From: Synechococcus sp. HK05
Lineage (GTDB): Bacteria > Cyanobacteriota > Cyanobacteriia > PCC-6307 > Cyanobiaceae
DNA length: 64,000 nucleotides
Assembly (NCBI RefSeq): GCF_019104765.1
Contig: NZ_JAHRXJ010000011.1
Span: 124,001 to 188,000 of the forward strand
Direction of reading: 5' to 3'
Shown: one piece after another, positions 58,642 through 64,000 of the stretch
How the letters are laid out: each line of letters starts with the position of its first letter
Position numbering within the stretch: position 1 is the stretch's first letter
Notes under the pieces: generated by a model
What the model was told of the DNA's origin: nothing
Database searches by the model: none
The model's input: only the letters and a program-made list of their open reading frames with translations
Position numbers and translations under genes: made by a program

Positions 58642-59340
58642 ATGACCAAGCCGATCCCGATCTTCATCGGTGTGGACCCCCGCGAGCGGGCCGCCACCAA
58701 CGTGCTGATCGACAGCCTGTACCAGCACAGCAGCACACCGCTGGCGATCACGCCTCTACTCACCCCGCAGCTGGAAGCGCAGGGTCTCTACTGGCGACCC
58801 CGCGACCCGAAACAGAGCACCGCCTTCTCCTTCACCCGTTTTCTGGTGCCCCATCTGATGGGCTACCAGGGCTGGGCCATTTTCATGGACTGCGACATGC
58901 TCGCCCGCGGCAACATCGCTGATCTCTGGGCCCTACGCGATGAGCAGTTCGCCGTGCAGTGTGTGCAGCACGATCACGTGCCCGGCGAAACAGTGAAGTT
59001 CCTCGGAGAAGTGCAGAGCGCCTACCCCAAGAAAAACTGGAGCTCGCTGATGCTGCTCAACTGCGGCCGCTGCACCGCGCTCACGCCCGAGTTTGTGAAC
59101 ACGGCCACGGGCCTGGAGCTCCACCGCTTCCACTGGCTCGCCGGGGATCACGAGATCGGCGCGGTGCCCGAGGGCTGGAACCACCTGGTGGCTGTGCAGG
59201 ATGCCGCTCAAGCCGAGGAAGCCCCACTCCTCCATTGGACTCTGGGCGGCCCCTGGTTCCAAGCGCAGCGCACCATGGGCGGTGCGCTGGCCGCCGAATG
59301 GTTCGTGGCCCGTGATCAAGCCTTTCGCTTGTTTGAGTGA
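58642..59340 (+). CDS. GT8-like glycosyltransferase
   Basis: 232 residues. IPIFIGVDPRERAATNVLIDSL at the N-terminus and AIFMDCDMLARGNIADLW (the D-x-D metal site) fit a GT-A, GT8-like enzyme. SLMLLNCGRC and WLAGDHEIGAVPEGWNHL are typical downstream motifs of that group. It probably adds a sugar to LPS or another glycan; its donor is unknown. Its stop overlaps kdsB by one base (TGATG). Confidence 0.72.
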   Translation: MTKPIPIFIGVDPRERAATNVLIDSLYQHSSTPLAITPLLTPQLEAQGLYWRPRDPKQSTAFSFTRFLVPHLMGYQGWAIFMDCDMLARGNIADLWALRDEQFAVQCVQHDHVPGETVKFLGEVQSAYPKKNWSSLMLLNCGRCTALTPEFVNTATGLELHRFHWLAGDHEIGAVPEGWNHLVAVQDAAQAEEAPLLHWTLGGPWFQAQRTMGGALAAEWFVARDQAFRLFE

Positions 59341-60113
59341 TGCACTGCGTTGTGGCCGTTCCCGCCCGGCTGGAATCCAGCCGCCTGCCCGGCAAGGTGC
59401 TGGCCGATATCGGCGGCCAGCCGATGCTGCAGAGAGTGCTGAAGCGCTGCGCCCAAGCCGCCTCACCGGCCGCAGTGGTGCTCTGTACCGACAGCCCAGA
59501 TCTGATCGAACGCGCCGCCATCTGGGGCTTTGAAGCCCTACTCACCAGTCCCAGCTGTGAATCCGGCAGCGAACGGATCGCCTCCGTGGCCGATCAGCTG
59601 GTGGCCCGTGGTGGCGGCAGCAGCGAAGACACCCTGATCATCAACGTGCAGGGCGATCAGCCCTTCATCGATTCTGCCGTGATCGATGCGATGGCTGCCG
59701 AATTCGCCCACCGCACGCCGACGCCCGAGGTGCTCACGCCTGTGTATCGGATGGGTGCAGACAAGGTGCACAACCCCAATGTGGTGAAAACTCTGCTGGC
59801 CGCTGATGGCCGGGCCCTCTACTTCTCCCGCTCCGCCATCCCCCACGTACGCGGCGTGGATCCGGTCGACTGGCACGCCCACACCACCTACTGGGGGCAT
59901 GTGGGCCTCTACGGCTACCGAGCCGATGTGCTGATGCGCTGGAACCAGCTGCCCCACTCACCGCTGGAGCACACCGAGAAGCTCGAGCAGCTGCGCCTGA
60001 TCGAGGCCGGCATCCAGATCGGCACCTTCCCAGTGGAGGGCGAATCTCTCTCCGTGGACACCGCCGAGCAACTGGAACAGGCACGGTCTATCGCCATCAC
60101 AGACGTGCTGTAG
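59340..60113 (+). CDS. kdsB: CMP-Kdo synthetase (3-deoxy-manno-octulosonate cytidylyltransferase)
   Basis: 257 residues starting MHCVVAVPARLESSRLPGKVL. Conserved NVQGDQPFID, VKTLLAADGRALYFSRSAIP, HVGLYGYRADVL and LEQLRLIEAGIQI match KdsB. It activates Kdo as CMP-Kdo. The upstream one-codon GTG extension is not favoured. It converges with kdsC. Confidence 0.95.
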   Translation: MHCVVAVPARLESSRLPGKVLADIGGQPMLQRVLKRCAQAASPAAVVLCTDSPDLIERAAIWGFEALLTSPSCESGSERIASVADQLVARGGGSSEDTLIINVQGDQPFIDSAVIDAMAAEFAHRTPTPEVLTPVYRMGADKVHNPNVVKTLLAADGRALYFSRSAIPHVRGVDPVDWHAHTTYWGHVGLYGYRADVLMRWNQLPHSPLEHTEKLEQLRLIEAGIQIGTFPVEGESLSVDTAEQLEQARSIAITDVL

Positions 60114-60117
60114 CGCT

Positions 60118-60669
60118 TTAATCGTTGCGATCGCGCCAGCCCTCGCGGCTGAGCTGCGCCCACAGCCCCCGCGCCTGCAGGAGGCGCTCCGCCAGCTCGC
60201 GCACCGCACCATGGCCGCCGTTGCGGCGCAGCACCGCATCAGCGCGGCGACGCAACGGTGCCGCCGCATCAGCCGTGGCCACCAGCAGCCCCACGGCGCC
60301 CTGCAGCGCCAGGTCGTTCACATCGTCGCCCACAAACACAATCTGCTCGGCGGTCACCCCTAGCTGCTGACGCAAGCCAGCCAGGGCCACCGGTTTGTCC
60401 TTTGCGCCCACCAGACAGTGGCGGATGCCCAGCTGCTGCGCGCGCACCTCAGTGGCGCCGCCGCGGCCGCCGCTGAGAAAAGCCACCTCCAGGCCGGCGT
60501 GCTGCAGCAGCCGGATGCCAAGGCCATCGCGCACATCAAAACGCTTGATCAGCTCACCCTCCGGCCCGTACCAGAGGCCGCCATCGGTGAGCACCCCGTC
60601 CACATCGAGCACCACCACCTGCATCGCCGCGAGCCGCCGGCGCAGTCGCCACCAGGTGAGCCTGCGCAT
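60118..60669 (-). CDS. kdsC: Kdo-8-phosphate phosphatase
   Basis: 183 residues, HAD fold without cap. VVVLDVDGVLTDGGLWYG (motif I), KRFDVRDGLGIRLLQHAGLE, FLSGGRGGATEVRAQQLGI, KPVALAGLRQQL and VFVGDDVNDLALQGAVG are KdsC hallmarks. It dephosphorylates Kdo-8-P. It follows kdsD with a one-base overlap (TGATG). Confidence 0.93.
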   Translation of the reverse strand: MRRLTWWRLRRRLAAMQVVVLDVDGVLTDGGLWYGPEGELIKRFDVRDGLGIRLLQHAGLEVAFLSGGRGGATEVRAQQLGIRHCLVGAKDKPVALAGLRQQLGVTAEQIVFVGDDVNDLALQGAVGLLVATADAAAPLRRRADAVLRRNGGHGAVRELAERLLQARGLWAQLSREGWRDRND

Positions 60670-61655
60670 CAGGCCAGCCCCGCCTGCACCAGATCGTGTA
60701 ACCGCAACAATCCCTGCATCCGGTTCTGCTCATCCACCACCGGGAGCACGCCAATCGCCTTGCGACGATTGCGCTCCATGCGTTCAATCGCCTCAATCGC
60801 CAGGGTGGATTCCAACACCGTGATGGGATCTTCCGTCATCAGATCCGCCGCCGTGAGGCGGCTCCACTGTTCGGCGCCATGGGTCTGCAAAGCCCGGCGC
60901 AGATCACCATCGGTGATCAGGCCATGGATGCGGGTGATCTCTCCATCACGGCCAACCCAACAAGCCCCCACACCGTCGGCGGTGAGGTGAGCAATCACTT
61001 CCGGGAGCGAGGTATCGACGCGAAGCGGCACAAGACGACTTACCGGCACCATCAAATCCGCTGCCGTGAGTGTGAGTTGCTTCCCCAGCGAACCGGCTGG
61101 GTGGTTCAACGCAAAATCCTCCGGCGACACCCCGCGCCGCTCCATCCACACAGCCGCCAGCGCATCGCCGATCGCCATCGCGACAGCCGTACTGGCCGTG
61201 GGGGCCAGGTTCAGTGGACACACCTCTCGATCCACCGAGCCATCCAACACCGCATCGCATCCACGGGCGAGGGTTGAGGTCACACGACCCACCAGGGCAA
61301 TCCGGGCCGTGCCGCGGCGTCTCAAGTGGGGAAGGATCTGCAGCAACTCATCCGTTTCACCGCTATTCGAGAGCAGCAAAGCCACATCTTCTGGGGCCAC
61401 AACGCCTAGATCACCATGCAAGGCATCCACCGGGTTGAGGTAGATCGCCATCAGTCCAATGGAGGCGAAGGTGGCGGCGATCTTGCGCGCCACGATGCCG
61501 CTCTTCCCAACCCCAGTGATCACCAACTTGCCGCGCTGACTGGCACAGGCATCGAGCAATGCCAACGCGGCTTCCACTTGGTCAGCCGGCAAACGCTTCG
61601 CCGCCGCTGCGATGGCTGCCGCTTCCTCCTCTAGGCAACGGGTCAGCGCTGACAT
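60669..61655 (-). CDS. kdsD: Arabinose-5-phosphate isomerase (KdsD/KpsF)
   Basis: 328 residues. SIS domain with GKLVITGVGKSGIVARKIAA, HGDLGVVAPEDVALLLSNSG and AVAMAIGDALAAVWMERRG. Two CBS domains at the C-terminus (DLMVPVSRLVPLRVDTSLPE; DLMTEDPITVLESTLAIEAI). It converts ribulose-5-P to arabinose-5-P, the first Kdo step. The family length is exact. Confidence 0.95.
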   Translation of the reverse strand: MSALTRCLEEEAAAIAAAAKRLPADQVEAALALLDACASQRGKLVITGVGKSGIVARKIAATFASIGLMAIYLNPVDALHGDLGVVAPEDVALLLSNSGETDELLQILPHLRRRGTARIALVGRVTSTLARGCDAVLDGSVDREVCPLNLAPTASTAVAMAIGDALAAVWMERRGVSPEDFALNHPAGSLGKQLTLTAADLMVPVSRLVPLRVDTSLPEVIAHLTADGVGACWVGRDGEITRIHGLITDGDLRRALQTHGAEQWSRLTAADLMTEDPITVLESTLAIEAIERMERNRRKAIGVLPVVDEQNRMQGLLRLHDLVQAGLA

Positions 61656-61732
61656 CAGAACGGATGGACTAGTGACTCAAGCGACTGTATGGCGTTGCTC
61701 TTTCAACAGTCGCTTGCGCTCGGTGGTGCGCC

Positions 61733-62323
61733 TCAATGCTGAAGGCCGTTCAGGGCTGCCCCCACCACGCGATGGTCAGCGTCCTGCAGGAGGCGGCGCA
61801 GTTCAACGCGGGCTTGCTCTGCGGCGACAGAAGCAAGATCAGCTTCACGCACCAAACGGCCCAAGATCTCAGCTCCTCCCACCCTCACCGTGCCATCCGC
61901 ATCGGCGATTGCCAGCTGGGCCAGCCGCAGCAGCTGTTCCGGCTGCACCTCCGGGTGCTCCGCCACCGCAGAGAGCACGCTGCAACGCAGCAGCCACTCC
62001 TGTTCCCGCTCAAAGGCTGCCAGCACCAAGGGCCAAGCCTGCTCAAAGCCATGGCTCACCAAGGCGTTCGCCGCCTCGGCCCGCACCGCCACCTCCGGAT
62101 CGTGCTGCAGGGCATGAACCAAGGGCTCCCAACCCGCCGGCGTGGGCTTGTGGCCCAGGCCTGAACAGCTCAGCTGGCGCAGCAGCATGTCGCTCTGTTG
62201 CAGCCCCAGGAGCAAGAGGGGTTCAGCCTGTTCGGGGGTGGCGTCCACGAGGCTGGCGAGGGCAGGGCGAGCCCGGCCGGGGTTATCGGAAGCGATCGCC
62301 TCACGCAGAGCGTCGAAATCCAT
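61733..62323 (-). CDS. HEAT-repeat protein
   Basis: 196 residues, largely paired helices. Repeats such as ALQHDPEVAVRAEAANALVS, EWLLRCSVLSAVAEHPEVQP and AIADADGTVRVGGAEILGRL fit HEAT/PBS-lyase type. In cyanobacteria these include phycobilin lyase subunits and NblB-like proteins, but no chromophore site can be assigned. It is convergent with nothing and lies alone, 77 bases from kdsD. Confidence 0.7.
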   Translation of the reverse strand: MDFDALREAIASDNPGRARPALASLVDATPEQAEPLLLLGLQQSDMLLRQLSCSGLGHKPTPAGWEPLVHALQHDPEVAVRAEAANALVSHGFEQAWPLVLAAFEREQEWLLRCSVLSAVAEHPEVQPEQLLRLAQLAIADADGTVRVGGAEILGRLVREADLASVAAEQARVELRRLLQDADHRVVGAALNGLQH

Positions 62324-62362
62324 CGGAGCGTGCTGGAGGAACAGGGCGCACTTCAGTTTGGG

Positions 62363-62587
62363 TCAGCACTCACCGCGCTGATCCTGCAGGGCATTGAGCA
62401 GCGCCCGCCGCCGCCGCCGGCGGCTCAACGCGCTCTGTACCAACAACGCCACACCGATCACCAGGGCCGGCAGGGCCTGCAGCCGATCGGAGCCCTGCCG
62501 CAAGGCCAGGCCCACCAGACCCACCAGGATCAAAAGCGGCGTGGCCAGAGCGAGCAGATCGCGGCTCATCGGTGAGCGAGAGCCCAT
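62363..62587 (-). CDS. DUF3188 small membrane protein
   Basis: 74 residues starting MGSRSPMSRDLLALATPLLI. Two hydrophobic segments and a polybasic stretch (SRRRRRRALLNAL) after the second. The pattern LLILVG, GSDRLQALPAL fits the cyanobacterial DUF3188. The ATG overlaps the amidohydrolase stop (TAATG). Function unknown. Confidence 0.65.
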   Translation of the reverse strand: MGSRSPMSRDLLALATPLLILVGLVGLALRQGSDRLQALPALVIGVALLVQSALSRRRRRRALLNALQDQRGEC

Positions 62588-63762
62588 TAGCGGCGGGCCT
62601 CCATCCAGCGCAGCAGGCTGGCGCTGAGCACCTCCACACCAACGGCGAGACAACGCTCATCCGGCCGGAAGGTGCTGCTGTGCAGTGGCGTGCAGCCCTC
62701 AGGCCCGGCCACCCCCAGCCGAAACATCGTGGCGCGGGTGCCCTGCTGCAGTTCAGCGAAATCCTCGGCCCCCAGCGACGGCTGCTCCAACCACTGCACC
62801 TGCTCCCGCCCCAACAGATCGGTGGCGGCATCGGCCACCAGCTGGGTGAGCTCAGGATCGTTGTGCACCGGTGGCGAGATGCAGCGGTAGCGCACACGGG
62901 CCTCACCGCCGTAGCCGGCGCAGATCGCCTTCACGGTGTCTTCAATCCAGCCGGGCAGCTGGGCATGCAGCTCCAGATCCAGGCAGCGCACTGTGCCCAA
63001 CAGCCGCACGTGATCGGCGATCACGTTGAAGGCCTTGCCGCCTTCGATGCGCCCAAAACTCACCACCACCGGGTGCAGGGCATCCAGCCGGCGGCTGATC
63101 GCCTCCTGGAGCCCGCTCACCACCCGTGCCGCAATCCAGATCGCATCGGTGCTCTGGTGGGGGCGCGCCCCATGCCCCCCTTCGCCAAGCACCTCCACCT
63201 CCAGCTCACCCGCCGCAGCCGTGAGACTGCCGCTGCGCACGCCGATGCTGCCCGCCGCCAGGCTGGGAAACACATGCACACCGAACAGGGCCTCCACCCC
63301 CTCCATGGCCCCATCAGCACGCATCCAGGCGGCACCCTGGGCCGTTTCCTCAGCGGGCTGAAACAGCAGGCGCACCCGGGCTGAAAGCTGATCGGCCAGG
63401 GGGGCCAGGATCCGCGCCACCCCCAGCCCAACGGTGGTGTGGATGTCGTGGCCGCAGGCGTGCATCAGGCCCTGATGCACCGAGGCGTAGGGCACACCGC
63501 TGCGCTCCTCCACCGGCAAAGCATCGAGATCCACCCGCAGGGCCACCACCGGGGCGCTTTCGGGCCCCAGCTCCGCCAGCACCCCCGTGCGCCCCACACC
63601 CTCCTGCACGCGCCAGCCGAGGCCACGTAGCTCACCAGCCACCAGCGCAGCGGTTTGATGCTCGTTGCCGCTCAGCTCGGGATGGGCATGCAGATGGCGG
63701 CGGATCGCTACCAGCTCAGGCAGCTGTGCGGCCACGGCCGCCTGGAGCTGCGCTGCATTCAT
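62587..63762 (-). CDS. M20-family amidohydrolase (IAA-amino-acid/hippurate hydrolase-like)
   Basis: 391 residues. Metal and catalytic motifs: AIRRHLHAHPELSGNE, VALRVDLDALPVEE, MHACGHDIHTTVGLG, FQPAEETAQGA, and a late SLGAEDFAELQQG. It hydrolyses amide or N-acyl bonds with a di-zinc or manganese centre. It overlaps both neighbours (ATGA upstream, TAATG downstream), showing a three-gene unit. Substrate unknown. Confidence 0.88.
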   Translation of the reverse strand: MNAAQLQAAVAAQLPELVAIRRHLHAHPELSGNEHQTAALVAGELRGLGWRVQEGVGRTGVLAELGPESAPVVALRVDLDALPVEERSGVPYASVHQGLMHACGHDIHTTVGLGVARILAPLADQLSARVRLLFQPAEETAQGAAWMRADGAMEGVEALFGVHVFPSLAAGSIGVRSGSLTAAAGELEVEVLGEGGHGARPHQSTDAIWIAARVVSGLQEAISRRLDALHPVVVSFGRIEGGKAFNVIADHVRLLGTVRCLDLELHAQLPGWIEDTVKAICAGYGGEARVRYRCISPPVHNDPELTQLVADAATDLLGREQVQWLEQPSLGAEDFAELQQGTRATMFRLGVAGPEGCTPLHSSTFRPDERCLAVGVEVLSASLLRWMEARR

Positions 63763-64000
63763 CCGTTGCTGAGGGCGAGGAAATCGCTGAGAGCCTGCAC
63801 CGGCTCAGGGGGCCAGCGCCGAATCTCCAGCAACCATTCTGGCTGCCGGTAGCGCGGATCGAGCCCTGAGGCCGAAGCCCAGTGGCTTTCCGCCTCTCCC
63901 CGGGCTCCCCGCCGCCAAAGCAGGGCCGTGAGACCAGCGCGCGCATCGGCAAACAAGGGATAGCGCCTGATCAGCCGGCGCAACTCCGCCTCCGCCTGAT
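63759..64000 (-). CDS. TPR-like protein, C-terminal part, 5' end outside window
   Basis: The frame is open to the right edge (…QAEAELRRLIRRYPLFADARAG), so the TTG at 63983 is unlikely to be the start. About 80 residues are seen, with TPR-like spacing (RRGARGEAESHWASASGLDP). Its stop overlaps the amidohydrolase start by 4 bases. Confidence 0.6.
   Translation of the reverse strand, partial: QAEAELRRLIRRYPLFADARAGLTALLWRRGARGEAESHWASASGLDPRYRQPEWLLEIRRWPPEPVQALSDFLALSNG

Overview
The window is a 64 kb piece of a GC-rich unicellular picocyanobacterial chromosome (Synechococcus/Cyanobium type). Photosystem I PsaC, the NDH-1 subunit NdhS, glycolate dehydrogenase subunits and several small proteins of cyanobacterial type point to this, as does the gene order psaC / acpP-fabF-tkt followed by thiC. 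Backbone DNA is strongly GC-rich; one hand-counted 60-base row at 13,021 is 72% GC.

Layout. (1) 1-16.5 kb is backbone metabolism: the end of glcF, an APC permease, a sulfotransferase-like gene, a DUF1400 protein, a DUF1537 kinase facing glcE, an aldose-1-epimerase/hydrolase pair, a CPA2 antiporter, and a compact run xfp - glgP - ackA (glycogen to acetyl-phosphate to acetate plus ATP). (2) 16.5-29.2 kb is housekeeping: two small unknowns, tRNA-Arg(CCU), rnpB, a DUF2079 membrane protein, rnc, ndhS, rimM, a mannose-1-phosphate guanylyltransferase, a VapBC pair, glmS, psaC, acpP, fabF and tkt. (3) 29.2-52.07 kb is a mosaic accessory island lying exactly between convergent tkt and thiC. (4) 52.07-64 kb returns to backbone: thiC with a TPP riboswitch, an orphan AAA ATPase, a TPR-glycosyltransferase, all four Kdo synthesis genes (kdsA, kdsB, kdsC, kdsD), a HIT protein, a glycosyltransferase, a HEAT protein, an M20 amidohydrolase and the edge of a TPR gene.

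The island is the most interesting part. It holds what looks like a full route to CDP-tyvelose. RfbF, RfbG and RfbH are in one operon (38.4-41.8 kb). A CDP-paratose-synthase-like SDR (RfbS type, 32.7 kb) and a clear CDP-tyvelose 2-epimerase (RfbE type, 35.2-36.2 kb) lie in a separate, AT-richer block. The same operon continues with a FkbM methyltransferase, a YerE-like thiamine-diphosphate enzyme, a NeuB-family synthase, another SDR and a HAD phosphatase, so a branched or further modified sugar is also possible. No Wzx, Wzy or ABC exporter is present in the window.

Two homologous proteins of a family I do not recognise lie near opposite ends of the island in opposite orientation (30.1-31.4 and 49.6-50.9 kb). 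They share a GPxDWAAxIGxHI signature and a GT2-like N-terminus. The island also carries an intact IS481-family element flanked by CTAG, a single-frame IS3-family element, and scrambled IS21/IS3 debris on both sides of the rfb operon. From 29.3 to 36.2 kb the + strand is purine-rich whichever strand the genes use, and about 0.9 and 1.6 kb of that block contain no credible gene. At the right edge a low-GC unknown gene starts 3 bases after the thiC stop, so it may be co-transcribed under the thiC TPP riboswitch.
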